64,000 bases of DNA from CBDDBU01 sp965226045 (GTDB lineage Bacteria > Pseudomonadota > Alphaproteobacteria > VGEJ01), in NCBI GenBank assembly GCA_965226045.1, contig CBDDBU010000003.1:1-64000 (forward strand). The letters run 5' to 3'. A program made the position numbers and the translations under genes. Below, piece by piece: positions 50,143-59,027 of this stretch (positions are counted from its first letter, which is position 1; each line of letters begins with the position of its first letter). The notes under the pieces were generated by a model. The model saw nothing but the letters and a program-made list of their open reading frames with translations. It did no database searches and had not been told where the DNA came from.

Positions 50143-51294
50143 ATGATTCCCTGCCAACGACACCTGTTCGATCTGCCCGAGGACGTGGCCTTCCTGCGGT
50201 GCGCGGCCATGTCGCCCATGATGAATTCCGTCGAGACGGCTGGGATGGCGGGCCTTCGCCTCAAGCGCCGCCCCTGGACCGTCGGGCCGCAGCAGTATTT
50301 TGACGATGTCGAGACGCTACGAGGATTATTTGCCCGGCTGATCGGCGCAAGCGCCGACGACATCGCCATCGTGCCCTCGGCGAGTTACGGCGTCGCGATC
50401 GCCGCCCGCAACATGCGCCTCGAGGCGGGGCAGGCGATCGTCCTCTTGGCTGAACAATTTCCCTCCCATGTCTACGCTTGGCGCGCGCTTGCGCAACAGC
50501 GCGGCGCGGAGATCATCACCGTCGCCAAACCCACCGATCTCGATTGGACGAAGGCGGTGCTGGCGCGGATCGATGGGCGCTGCGCGATCGCCGCACTGCC
50601 CAACTGCCACTGGACGGACGGAGGCTTGATCGACCTGGAGCGCGTCGGGGCTCGGTGCCGCGAGGTGGGGAGCCAACTCGTGATCGACTCCTCCCAATCG
50701 GTGGGCATGCACCCGCTGGATGTACGCTCGATCCAGCCGGATTTCCTGGTTAACGTGGCCTACAAGTGGCTCCTCGGTCCCTACGGTCTCGCCCTCCTCT
50801 ACGCAGCGCCGCACCATCACGAGGGTGAGCCGATCGAGCACAACTGGGTCAGCCGGGCCGACTCGCAAGACTATGCCGGCCTGGTCAACTATCGCGACGA
50901 CTATCAGCCGGGCGCACGCCGCTACGATGTCGGCGAGCGCGGCAACTTCGTCACGATCCCGATGGCCATCGCCGCGCTTGAACAGATCAACGAGTGGGGA
51001 GTCGATGCCATAGCGGCGACCGTGGCGCCAACGACTCGCGAGATCGGCGAAAGAGCGATGGCGCTCGGGCTTGACTGTGCGCCGCCCGAGCTGCGGGTCG
51101 GCCATATCATCGGCCTGCGCGCCGCGGGCGGTCTACCGGCTCGGCTGGCCGACGACTTGGCGACGGCCGGCGTCTATGTGAGCCTGCGGGGCGATGCGAT
51201 TCGTGTCGCCCCGCACGTCTACAACGACAATCGAGATATCGATCGATTGTTCGCGATTCTGGAGCGCACCATGTCGGCGAGCGCGGCCGCCTAG
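50143..51294 (+). CDS. Class V aminotransferase-fold PLP enzyme (kynureninase/cysteine-desulfurase-like)
   Basis: The 383-aa protein has the fold type I PLP layout with IVPSASYGVAIAARNM, LPNCHWTDGGLIDLERVG, the cofactor Asp-like segment LVIDSSQSVGMHPLDV, and the likely PLP lysine in NVAYKWLLGPYGLALLY. It lacks the cysteine loop of desulfurases, and resembles the kynureninase/isopenicillin-N-epimerase-like group. It is followed after 10 bases by an aspartoacylase-like gene and then an MFS gene, forming a small catabolic operon. The substrate is not known. Confidence 0.8.
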   Translation: MIPCQRHLFDLPEDVAFLRCAAMSPMMNSVETAGMAGLRLKRRPWTVGPQQYFDDVETLRGLFARLIGASADDIAIVPSASYGVAIAARNMRLEAGQAIVLLAEQFPSHVYAWRALAQQRGAEIITVAKPTDLDWTKAVLARIDGRCAIAALPNCHWTDGGLIDLERVGARCREVGSQLVIDSSQSVGMHPLDVRSIQPDFLVNVAYKWLLGPYGLALLYAAPHHHEGEPIEHNWVSRADSQDYAGLVNYRDDYQPGARRYDVGERGNFVTIPMAIAALEQINEWGVDAIAATVAPTTREIGERAMALGLDCAPPELRVGHIIGLRAAGGLPARLADDLATAGVYVSLRGDAIRVAPHVYNDNRDIDRLFAILERTMSASAAA

Positions 51295-51304
51295 GAGTAC
51301 CCTG

Positions 51305-52276
51305 ATGTTCAAGGAAGTGGGCCGCGAGGCCAGCGAGGCCGGGATCGAGCGCGGCCTTCTCGGCTTCGACAATCCCGCGCTCGCCGAGTTTCGCTGGCCC
51401 TACGTTGAGATCATCGGCTCCGAGCCGGGCCCGCGCCTCTGCGTTATGGGCGGGGTGCACCCCAACGAGCTTTCGAGTCTGGCAGCCGCCGTGGCGTTGG
51501 GACAAAGCATCGCGCCCGAGGACCTGACTGGCACGGTCTCGATCATCCCGATCGTCAATCTGCCGGGGCTCTATGATCACGTAAAGGAGCTGTGTCCGGT
51601 CGACGGCGACAACATCCACTGGAAGTACCCAGGCGATCCCGACGGCAGCTTCAGCACCGCCCTCGCCCACGCGCTGTTGTTTGATTGGTCGGGCGACGCC
51701 GATGCGTTGATCGACCTCCACGGCGGCGACTTGCACGAGAAGTTCTCGCGCTACACCGTTTGGCAGCGCAGCGGCGAAGCCGAGCTCGATGAGCGCAACG
51801 AGCGGCTGGCGCGATGCTTCGATGCCGATTTCATTGTCGGGCTCGATTCGGCGCACATGGAGCGGCCGGGTCGTTGCTGCACGGCAGCCGCCGCGCTCAA
51901 TCGGCTGTCCCTGGTGGTCGAAGGCGGCAGCGATGCGCGGTTCGACGAATCCCACATGTTGTTTCACCTCAATGGCGTCATGAATGTCGCCCGCGAGCTC
52001 GGCTTGCTGGGTGGCCGCCCCGTCCCCGCCCGCCGCCGCCAACTGGCGATTGGTAACTACCACTTCGTGACAGCTCCGGCGGATTCGCTGGTGATCCCGA
52101 GGTGCGAACCCGGTGACTTGGTTGAAAAGGATCAGGTGCTGATGGAGTGTCGCGATTCCTTCGGCCGCAGGGTCGGCGAGGTCGTTGCCCCGGTCGCCGG
52201 ATACTTAATATGGCGCACTAGTCATCTCGCGGCTCGCGAGGGCGTTTGGATCGGCGCGATCGGCACCCTGGCGTGA
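51305..52276 (+). CDS. Succinylglutamate desuccinylase/aspartoacylase-family hydrolase
   Basis: This 323-aa zinc hydrolase has the zinc ligands of the family, H and E in GGVHPNE and H in LIDLHGGD, plus the catalytic-region LVVEGGSD. The C-terminal barrel (VEKDQVLMECRDSFGRRVGEVVAPVAGYLIW) resembles a lipoyl-like cap common in this family. Members cleave N-acyl groups from amino acids or related amides. The ATG at 51305 follows AGGAGTACC. The stop overlaps the MFS gene start (GTGA). Confidence 0.83.
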   Translation: MFKEVGREASEAGIERGLLGFDNPALAEFRWPYVEIIGSEPGPRLCVMGGVHPNELSSLAAAVALGQSIAPEDLTGTVSIIPIVNLPGLYDHVKELCPVDGDNIHWKYPGDPDGSFSTALAHALLFDWSGDADALIDLHGGDLHEKFSRYTVWQRSGEAELDERNERLARCFDADFIVGLDSAHMERPGRCCTAAAALNRLSLVVEGGSDARFDESHMLFHLNGVMNVARELGLLGGRPVPARRRQLAIGNYHFVTAPADSLVIPRCEPGDLVEKDQVLMECRDSFGRRVGEVVAPVAGYLIWRTSHLAAREGVWIGAIGTLA

Positions 52277-53466
52277 GCACCGCCGAACCCACCGCGGCGG
52301 TGGTCCAGACTCGGTGGGGCATCATCGCGATCGTGATCCTGGCTGGAATCGTCGGCGCTATGCAGGTGGGCAAGGTGCCGCCGGCGATCCCGGTTATCTC
52401 GGCCGATCTCAACATTGAGCGCGTCACCGCGGGCTGGGTTATTTCGATATTTCTCGCGGCCAGCGCAGTTCTCGGACCTCTCTGCGGCGTTGTCGGCGAC
52501 CGCATTGGCCATCGCCGCTTCTTGCTCTGGGGGCTTGCCGGCATGGCGGGCGGCAGCTTGCTCGGGGGCTGGGCCCCCGACGCGACGACCCTACTGCTGG
52601 CCCGGCTGTTCGAGGGGTTCGGCTTTCTCGCAACGGTGATCGCCGCACCGTCGATCATCGTGTCGATTACCGCAGAACGCGACTTGCGCATGGCGCTCGG
52701 CGCGTGGGGCACCTATATGCCGGCGGGTATCGCGCTGATGATGTTGCTAGCGCCGGCGCTGCTGGCCAGCTTGGGTTGGCGCGGGTTGTGGTTCGCGAAC
52801 GCGGCGCTGCTCGCCGTGTTCTTGCTCCTGTTCGCCGCGCTCACACGGGGGATAGGTGGCGCTTCCGCGGGGGGCACAAGCCTCGGCGATGTCAGGCTCG
52901 CCCTGTCGCGGCTCGGTCCCTGGCTGCTCGCCGGGTGCTTCGCCGCCTTCGCCTGTCAGTTCATCGGCGTCATCTCGTGGCTCCCGACTTTTTTCATGGA
53001 GGACATGGGCCACGGTGGCGCGGCGGCGGCGGCAATCGTCGCGTTCATCGTCGCCCTGAACGCGCTCGGCAACATCATCGGCGGCTGGTTGCTGCGCTCG
53101 GTCCGACGTTCGACCCTAATTGCCGTCACCAGCGGCTGCCTCGGCATCATCGCCGTCATCATGTTCTGGCGCGACATGCCGGAGGGGATCGTCATCGTGC
53201 TGGCGGCGATCTATTCGCTGATCGGCGGCTTCATTCCGGCGGCGGCCCTCACCGGCGTCCCGCTGTATGCGCCCTCGCCGGCGCAGATTGGCGCCACCAA
53301 CGGCATCGTGGTTCAAGGCGCCAACTTCGGTTCGCTGATCGGACCGCCCGCCCTCGCGGCCGCCGTCACCCTGCTCGGCGGCTGGAGTTTGTCGGCGTGG
53401 TTTCTGCTCGCCATGGGAATCATCGGAATCGTGCTCGCTCTGATGCTGCGGGCGACCGAGAGCTGA
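52273..53466 (+). CDS. MFS transporter
   Basis: This 397-aa carrier has 12 predicted membrane helices and the MFS loop motif between helices 2 and 3, GVVGDRIGHRRFLLWG. It starts at GTG 52273, overlapping the hydrolase stop, so it belongs to the aminotransferase-hydrolase-carrier operon. It probably imports the acylated substrate or exports a product; direction and substrate are unknown. Confidence 0.88.
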   Translation: MSTAEPTAAVVQTRWGIIAIVILAGIVGAMQVGKVPPAIPVISADLNIERVTAGWVISIFLAASAVLGPLCGVVGDRIGHRRFLLWGLAGMAGGSLLGGWAPDATTLLLARLFEGFGFLATVIAAPSIIVSITAERDLRMALGAWGTYMPAGIALMMLLAPALLASLGWRGLWFANAALLAVFLLLFAALTRGIGGASAGGTSLGDVRLALSRLGPWLLAGCFAAFACQFIGVISWLPTFFMEDMGHGGAAAAAIVAFIVALNALGNIIGGWLLRSVRRSTLIAVTSGCLGIIAVIMFWRDMPEGIVIVLAAIYSLIGGFIPAAALTGVPLYAPSPAQIGATNGIVVQGANFGSLIGPPALAAAVTLLGGWSLSAWFLLAMGIIGIVLALMLRATES

Positions 53467-53487
53467 GTCAGCGCGCCGCCCGCATCG

Positions 53488-53940
53488 TCAAGCGCCGGCC
53501 ACGACCTGATCTTGCGGCCGAGCCAGACCCGGCACGAAGTTGTAGAGCGCCGCGCCCGCGAGCGTCGCCACCACGAAGATCAGCGATTCACGCAAGCCAA
53601 ATGCCAGCGACGCGATCGCCGGACCCGGGCAATAGCCGACCAATCCCCAGCCCACCCCGAACAAGACCGAGCCACCGATCAGGCGAGCGTCGAGATCTCG
53701 CACGGTCGGCATCACGAAGCGCCCGGCCAACAGCGGGCGGCTACGGCGGCGTATCAGTTGAAATGCCGCGCCAAAGACGAGAACCGCGCCCCCCATCACT
53801 AAAATCAAGCTCGGATCCCAGGCGCCGGCCACGTCGAGGAAGGCAAGGACCTTAGCCGGATCGACCATCTGCGAGACCGCGAGGCCGACCCCGAAGATCA
53901 CGCCAGCGACGAGCGAAATTGCCAGTGCCGCCATCATCAC
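53488..53940 (-). CDS. YeeE/YedE (DUF6691) half-transporter, C-terminal partner
   Basis: The 150-aa membrane protein has four helices and the conserved GVGWGLVGYCPGPAIASL, with the cysteine of the YeeE substrate path. Split YeeE/YedE pairs transport sulfur species such as thiosulfate, or are found with sulfide-detoxification genes. It overlaps the upstream partner by 4 bp (GTGA). Confidence 0.85.
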   Translation of the reverse strand: MMMAALAISLVAGVIFGVGLAVSQMVDPAKVLAFLDVAGAWDPSLILVMGGAVLVFGAAFQLIRRRSRPLLAGRFVMPTVRDLDARLIGGSVLFGVGWGLVGYCPGPAIASLAFGLRESLIFVVATLAGAALYNFVPGLARPQDQVVAGA

Positions 53941-54362
53941 CCCCCCAAGCCGTGCCGAACGACCGCCACGGTCGCCATCGCGCTCGCGACGAAGCTCAGG
54001 GTGGCGACAATGGATCGTCCGGAAATAATGCTAATGCCACACACACCGTGCCCGCTTGTGCAACCACCGCCGAGCCTGGTGCCGAAACCGGCAATCAGCC
54101 CGCCCGCGATCAAGACGGGCACCGAGTCCGTAATGGTGATCGCCGCCGTGGCCGGTTCGGCGACTTGGTAGAGAAGCGTACCGACAATCAGCCCGGCCAG
54201 AAACACGACGCGCCACAGCATGTCGCCCCGAGCAAAGGTCAACAGACCACCGGCGATCCCCGATATGCCGGCGAGGCGTCCGTTGAACAGAAACAGCAAA
54301 GTGGCGCTAAGCCCAATCAGCGCGCCGCCGATCAACGCCGGGACCGGCGTGAAGTTCTCCAT
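53937..54362 (-). CDS. YeeE/YedE half-transporter, N-terminal partner
   Basis: The 141-aa protein begins MENFTPVPALIGGALIGLSATLLFLFNGRLAGISGIAGGL and ends with GGGCTSGHGVCGISIISGRS, the cysteine-containing signature of the family. It forms the transporter with the protein at 53488-53940. Only 71 bases separate its ATG from IS256-c, which is probably inserted in or upstream of the promoter. No ArsR-type regulator or persulfide dioxygenase gene is near. Confidence 0.87.
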   Translation of the reverse strand: MENFTPVPALIGGALIGLSATLLFLFNGRLAGISGIAGGLLTFARGDMLWRVVFLAGLIVGTLLYQVAEPATAAITITDSVPVLIAGGLIAGFGTRLGGGCTSGHGVCGISIISGRSIVATLSFVASAMATVAVVRHGLGG

Positions 54363-54433
54363 GACCGTCGCTCCCCGATAGATCCAGGAAAACGTATATA
54401 GGAACAAATTAGTCTACATTCACGGGCAAGCAC

Positions 54434-55883
54434 GGAGATGTCCCGGTCGATGTTGAAAAGTTGAGGTAGGTGTCGCTCTCCTGGAGCCGTTAGGCTCCGG
54501 GTGCTGCAAACCCAAGAGGGAGAACGACACCATGGGAAAGAATATCCGTAGTTCCAGTAGCCCGAAAGCCCTTGCCACCTCGTTTCCTATGCCGCCGCTG
54601 GCAGACGCGATGGACGCAGTCCGTCTCAGCGTGGATCGGTTCTGTCTCCTGGCCGGGGTCGAGGCCTTGGCCGAGATGATGGAGGAGGACGCCACGACCG
54701 TGTGCGGGGCCCGACATCGTCGCCATGGGAACCGTCGGGGTTATCGCTGGGGCCATACGCAGAGCGAGATCGGCTACCACGGCGGCCGCGTGAAAGTGCA
54801 GCGGCCACGGGTTCGCGACCATGCTGGCAAGGAGGTGGGTTTGGAGAGCTGGCAGGTGCTGCGCGACGGCAACCTGTTGCTCGAGTGGGCGCTCAACCTG
54901 ATGGTGCTGAACGTGTCGACCCGCAAGTACCACCGCGCGGTCCGTCTGCCCGAGGGCGACCTGGCGAAAGCGCGTGGCGACGGCACCTCGAAGTCGGCCG
55001 TTTCCCGGCGCTTTGTGGCGCTGTCGCGCAAGAAGATGAAGGCCTGGCTTGCCTCGGACCTCTCGGAGCTCGACCTGCTGGTCATCCAGATCGACGGTCT
55101 GCATGTCGGCGACCATGTCTTGGTGGCGGCGATCGGCGTCGATGGCAACGGCGACAAGCATGTCCTGGCCGTGGTCGAGGGGGCGACGGAGAACACTGTC
55201 GTCGTCCAGGCCTTGCTCGACAATCTCCTCGCCAGGGGGCTCGATCCGACGCTGCCCCGGCTGTTCATCGTCGATGGCGCGAAGGCGCTCAGCAAAGCGA
55301 TCCGCAACACCTTCGGTGTGGCCGCCGCCATCCAGCGCTGCCAGGTCCACAAGGGCCGTAACATCATCGAGCGCCTGCCCCTGCATTTGCATGCGAGCGT
55401 CAAGAAGGCGCTCCGTCAGGCCTGGGACCAGGACGACGCAGACAAGGCCGAACGGCTGCTGCGCAACCTGGCCCGGCGTCTGGAGCATGAGGAACCGGGC
55501 GTCTCGGGCAGCATCCTGGAGGGGCTGGACGAGATACTCACCGTCATCCGCCTCGGCCTGCCGCACGAACTCCGGCGCTCGCTCGCCTGCACCAACATCG
55601 TCGAGAACGCGCTCGGCACGGTGCGCCAGGTCACCCGCAACGTCAAACGCTGGAGACACGCCGAGATGGCGCTCAGATGGACCGCCGCCGGCCTGCTGGA
55701 GGCCCAGAAAACCTTCCGTCGCCTCAAGGCCTATCGTCAGCTGCCCATCCTCCGAAATGCTCTCCAGGAACACTTGAGAAAGGCTCAGGCCGACAGTGCC
55801 ATTGAAACCATCATGAAGGCAGCATAGCATCATCAACCAGCGACGCCTGCCCCACGAATTTCAACAGAGATAGGGACATCGCC
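54434..55883 (+). mobile_element. IS256-family element c (1450 bp)
   Basis: Terminal repeats GGAGATGTCCCGGTCGATGT at 54434 and, inward from 55883, GGCGATGTCCCTATCTCTGT. The 8-bp target duplication GCAAGCAC lies at 54426-54433 and 55884-55891. The insertion is in the divergent region between the YeeE/YedE pair and the flavin reductase gene. Confidence 0.95.
54532..55827 (+). CDS. IS256-family transposase, element c
   Basis: This 431-aa DDE transposase has D in VIQIDGLHVGDHVLVAA, D in LFIVDGAKALSKAI, the QRCQVHKGRNIIERLP motif and E in CTNIVENALGTVRQV. The start ATG follows AGAGGGAGAACG. The frame is intact. The N-terminal extension (about 20 residues before PMPPLADAMDAV) is longer than in elements a and b. 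Confidence 0.95.
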   Translation: MGKNIRSSSSPKALATSFPMPPLADAMDAVRLSVDRFCLLAGVEALAEMMEEDATTVCGARHRRHGNRRGYRWGHTQSEIGYHGGRVKVQRPRVRDHAGKEVGLESWQVLRDGNLLLEWALNLMVLNVSTRKYHRAVRLPEGDLAKARGDGTSKSAVSRRFVALSRKKMKAWLASDLSELDLLVIQIDGLHVGDHVLVAAIGVDGNGDKHVLAVVEGATENTVVVQALLDNLLARGLDPTLPRLFIVDGAKALSKAIRNTFGVAAAIQRCQVHKGRNIIERLPLHLHASVKKALRQAWDQDDADKAERLLRNLARRLEHEEPGVSGSILEGLDEILTVIRLGLPHELRRSLACTNIVENALGTVRQVTRNVKRWRHAEMALRWTAAGLLEAQKTFRRLKAYRQLPILRNALQEHLRKAQADSAIETIMKAA

Positions 55884-55980
55884 GCAAGCACTGAGAAGCC
55901 CCGGCACGCCGGGCGAGGCAGCACCTCTTCATTTGTCCGCGCTGTTGTCCCGAGCGATCGGGAGCATTACGCTCCATCGC

Positions 55981-56481
55981 ATGACGACCAATGCAGACGG
56001 CGACAATCGCGCCTTCCGTGACGCTTTAGGCTGCTTCGCGACCGGGGTAACGATCGTGACCTGCCTTGACGAAAACGGCACTGCGACCGGCGCGACGGCG
56101 AGTTCGTTCAACTCCGTGTCGCTGAACCCGCCGCTGATCCTGTTTAGCCTTGGCCATCACATGCGAACCTTGCGCGCCTATGAGGCTTCTGCGGTATTTG
56201 CCGTCAACGTTCTGCACGTGGATCAGAAAGAGCTTTCCACCCAGTTCGCCTCGCAGTCCGTCGCGGACAAATGGGCGGGCGTTGCCCACACCATCAGTGA
56301 CCACGGGTGCCCGCTGATCGACGGCGCCCTGGCCATCTTCGAGTGCGAGTCGTGGGAGAGGCACCACGGCGGCGACCACATTATCTTCGTCGTCCGCGTC
56401 GTGCGGACGACGGCCAATGTCACCCACCATCCGCTGGTCTTCTACCGCGGCAAGTACCACTCGCTCGGCGGCGCCGGCTGA
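55981..56481 (+). CDS. Flavin reductase-like FMN-binding protein
   Basis: The 166-aa protein matches the short flavin reductases that feed reduced flavin to two-component monooxygenases: FRDALGCFATGVTIVTC, GATASSFNSVSLNPPLILFSL, FAVNVLHVDQKELSTQFA and the C-terminal LVFYRGKYHSL. No oxygenase component is in the window. The ATG at 55981 lacks a strong ribosome-binding site, but the family N-terminus fits. IS256-c ends 97 bases upstream and may have displaced its promoter. Confidence 0.87.
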   Translation: MTTNADGDNRAFRDALGCFATGVTIVTCLDENGTATGATASSFNSVSLNPPLILFSLGHHMRTLRAYEASAVFAVNVLHVDQKELSTQFASQSVADKWAGVAHTISDHGCPLIDGALAIFECESWERHHGGDHIIFVVRVVRTTANVTHHPLVFYRGKYHSLGGAG

Positions 56482-56496
56482 ACTACGGCTGCTTGG

Positions 56497-57420
56497 CTAG
56501 GCGGTGGTGCGGTGGGGATGGACCTCCGTCCAGTGGCGGGCGATCTCCTCGCCCGTGCAGATCCACACCTTGTCGTGGCGCAGCACGTGATCGAGGAAGC
56601 GCGCCAGGCCGAGGGACTTGGCGGGTCGGCCAATCAGCCGATCGTGGATACCGAGCGACAGTATCTTGGGCTCATCGGCGCCCTCGGCGTAGAGCACGTC
56701 GAAGGCATCGCGCATGTACTGGAAGAAATCGTCGGCGGTGCTGAAGCCGCTGTTCTCGTTGAACCGGTTGTCGTTGGTTTCATACGAGTACGGGATCACG
56801 AGGTGCGGTTTACCGCTCACCTCGACCCAGTAGGGGACCTCGTCGTCAAGCGCGTCGCGATCGTAGAGGAAGCCGCCCTCCTCGACCACCAGCCGGCGCG
56901 TGTTGGGACCGGGGCGCCCCGTCAACCAGCCCACCGGGCGCTTGCCGCACACCCGTTCGATCCCCTCGACCGCGAGCCGGATGTGTTCGCGCTCCACCTC
57001 TTCGGGCACGTCTTGATAGTCGATCCACCGCCACCCATGGCTGACGATCTCATGGCCGGCCTCCACCATCGCCCGCGCGACCTCGGGGTTGCGCACCAGG
57101 CCCATCACGACGGCCAACACGCCGACGTGAATGCCACGCTCCTCGAACATCTGGAGTAGTCGCCAAATACCACGACGGCTGCCGTAGTTGAACGAGCCTT
57201 CGACATGGATGCTGCGCTGCCCGTCAACGGCCGGGAAGCCGATATCGGTCAGCATGCCCTCCGATCCTGCATCGCCGTGCAGAATGCTTGCCTCGCCACC
57301 GGCCTCGTAGTTGAGCGATATCTGCAGGGCGACGCCCGCCCCGCCGGGCCAACGCGCGTGGGGCAGCGCGCGGCCGTAGCCGACCAGGTCGCGCGGGTAG
57401 TCGGGATCGGGCCCCGGCAC
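56497..57420 (-). CDS. puuE: PuuE-like allantoinase / polysaccharide-deacetylase-fold amidohydrolase
   Basis: The 307-aa protein has the NodB-like fold in the PuuE version: VALQISLNYEAGGEASILHGD, FNYGSRRGIWRLLQMFEERGI, GHEIVSHGWRWIDYQ and GWLTGRPGPNTRRLV, ending with LSLGIHDRLIGRPA. PuuE proteins open the allantoin ring without metal. Related members act on other cyclic amides. The GTG start at 57420 is 5 bases after the stop of the cysteine hydrolase gene, so both are in one operon. Confidence 0.83.
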   Translation of the reverse strand: MPGPDPDYPRDLVGYGRALPHARWPGGAGVALQISLNYEAGGEASILHGDAGSEGMLTDIGFPAVDGQRSIHVEGSFNYGSRRGIWRLLQMFEERGIHVGVLAVVMGLVRNPEVARAMVEAGHEIVSHGWRWIDYQDVPEEVEREHIRLAVEGIERVCGKRPVGWLTGRPGPNTRRLVVEEGGFLYDRDALDDEVPYWVEVSGKPHLVIPYSYETNDNRFNENSGFSTADDFFQYMRDAFDVLYAEGADEPKILSLGIHDRLIGRPAKSLGLARFLDHVLRHDKVWICTGEEIARHWTEVHPHRTTA

Positions 57421-57425
57421 CGGAA

Positions 57426-58136
57426 CTACTCGCCCGCCGCGGACTCGCGGTCGCAGCCCGCCTTGATTAGCGCGATCGTCTCGTCAGCGGTGTAGACGTC
57501 ACCGAAGCCCAGCAGAATGTTAGCGAGCGAAGCCCAGTGCTCTTCATCGTCGCGACCGGCATTGGCATCGGAAACCATCAGGGTCTTGAAGTTGCGCATC
57601 GCCGCTTCGCGCGCCGTCGATTCACAACAGACGCTGGTGACCGTGCCGGTGACCAACACCGTGTCGATGCCGCGCGACCGCAGCAGCTCCTCAAGCCGCC
57701 CGTCACTGCCGACAAAGGCGCTGAATCGGTTCTTGCTGACGATCGGGTCCTCGGGCCGGGTGTCGAGTAGCGCGTAGATCGCGTGGCTCGCCGCCCCTTC
57801 GCTCAGCGCGGCGCGCAATCGCTCGCCGGTCGCCGCATCGAAGATGTGGTCGTACATGATCGGCCATCGATCCTCGGCCTTCGGCCCATAGGTCGAGACG
57901 ATCCAGACGACCAGCCCGCCGGACTGGCGCAGGGACTGGTTAATGCGATTGATGCGGGGGACGATGTCGCGCGCCATCGGAATTTCAGCCACCGCCCCCT
58001 CGGCGACAAAGGCCTCTTGCAGGTCGATGACGAGCATCGCTGTGCGGGCCGGATCGATGGTCTCGAACGTATGAATACGGCCGCGTCGGGCCATGCAGCG
58101 ATCGAGAATGTCCTGAGCAATTGCGCCGGGATGCAT
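57426..58136 (-). CDS. Cysteine hydrolase, isochorismatase-like fold
   Basis: The 236-aa enzyme carries the triad of the isochorismatase-like hydrolases: D in AMLVIDLQEAF, K in VSKNRFSAF and C in GTVTSVCCESTAREA. These enzymes split carbamoyl or amide groups, such as N-carbamoylsarcosine or ureidoacrylate. The start at 58136 follows GAGGGAAG. With the PuuE-like protein it suggests stepwise breakdown of a ring amide and a carbamoyl product. Confidence 0.85.
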   Translation of the reverse strand: MHPGAIAQDILDRCMARRGRIHTFETIDPARTAMLVIDLQEAFVAEGAVAEIPMARDIVPRINRINQSLRQSGGLVVWIVSTYGPKAEDRWPIMYDHIFDAATGERLRAALSEGAASHAIYALLDTRPEDPIVSKNRFSAFVGSDGRLEELLRSRGIDTVLVTGTVTSVCCESTAREAAMRNFKTLMVSDANAGRDDEEHWASLANILLGFGDVYTADETIALIKAGCDRESAAGE

Positions 58137-58281
58137 GGGGTCTTCCCTCGCCAGTTGGATACTAGGTGGGAATTGTGGCGACTCCCCCGAACCAAGTCCA
58201 GTGCGCCGCCCTGGTCGGGACTCCTTGAGAGGCTTGAAATTTCCGCGCGCGTCGGCCATCTAGTGCGGGGCCTTCAGCGCC

Positions 58282-59004
58282 ATGATTGAAACCAGAAATC
58301 TCAGCAAGACATTCGGGCCGCTCGTCGCGGTCGATGATGTCTCGTTCGTGGTGAAGCGCGGCGAGGTCCTCGGATTTCTCGGCCCCAACGGCGCTGGCAA
58401 GTCGACGACGATGAAGATGCTCGCAGGCTTTTTGCCGCCAAGCGGGGGAAGCGCCCACATCTGTGGCATCGATGTCGGCCACGACCCGATCGCCGCGAAA
58501 TCGCGTATCGGCTATCTGCCGGAAGGTGCACCGCTCTACGGTGACATGACTCCCGCCCAACTCCTGGATTTCGTCACCCGGGTGCGTGGTCTTGGTCGGA
58601 TTGAACGGAGGCGGCGCACGGAGGCGGCGGTCGAAACGGTCCAGCTGCACGAGGTGTTGCACCGTCCGATCGACACCCTCTCCAAGGGCTTCACGCGCCG
58701 CGTCGGGCTCGCCCAGGCGATCGTGCACGACCCCGACGTGTTGATCCTCGACGAGCCCACCGACGGGCTTGACCCCAACCAAAAACACGAGGTCCGCGCC
58801 CTGTTGCGAGCGTTGTCTGGGAACAAGGCGATCATCGTGTCGACCCATATCCTTGAAGAAGTGGACGCGGTGTGCACGCGGGCCATCATCATCGCGCGCG
58901 GGAAAATCCTAGCCGACGAAACACCGAGCAATTTGCGAGCCCAGTATGGGCGCGCGAGTCTGGATGATGTCTTCCGCGCGATTACACTAGGCAAGAGCGC
59001 CTGA
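58282..59004 (+). CDS. ABC exporter ATPase, GldA-like
   Basis: This 240-aa ATPase has Walker A GPNGAGKS, Q-loop YLPEGAPLYGDMT, signature LSKGFTRRVGLAQAI (LSKGF in place of LSGGQ, as is common in this group), Walker B VLILDEPTDGLDP and switch VSTHILEEVDA. It starts a four-gene operon with an ABC-2 permease, a GldG-like protein and a DUF4340 protein. In Bacteroidetes the relatives take part in gliding; in proteobacteria the role is unknown. Confidence 0.9.
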   Translation: MIETRNLSKTFGPLVAVDDVSFVVKRGEVLGFLGPNGAGKSTTMKMLAGFLPPSGGSAHICGIDVGHDPIAAKSRIGYLPEGAPLYGDMTPAQLLDFVTRVRGLGRIERRRRTEAAVETVQLHEVLHRPIDTLSKGFTRRVGLAQAIVHDPDVLILDEPTDGLDPNQKHEVRALLRALSGNKAIIVSTHILEEVDAVCTRAIIIARGKILADETPSNLRAQYGRASLDDVFRAITLGKSA

Positions 59005-59027
59005 CGGCGCGTGGCGGGGTAGGGGCC

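Noticed and set aside
54490..55836. 448-aa antisense frame opposite the IS256-c transposase
   Set aside because: Mirror frame of a clear transposase with no domain of its own.
55981..58136. Rut pyrimidine-degradation operon (flavin reductase plus isochorismatase-like hydrolase)
   Set aside because: No RutA oxygenase or other rut genes; the flavin reductase is on the other strand, and the hydrolase is paired with a PuuE-like allantoinase.
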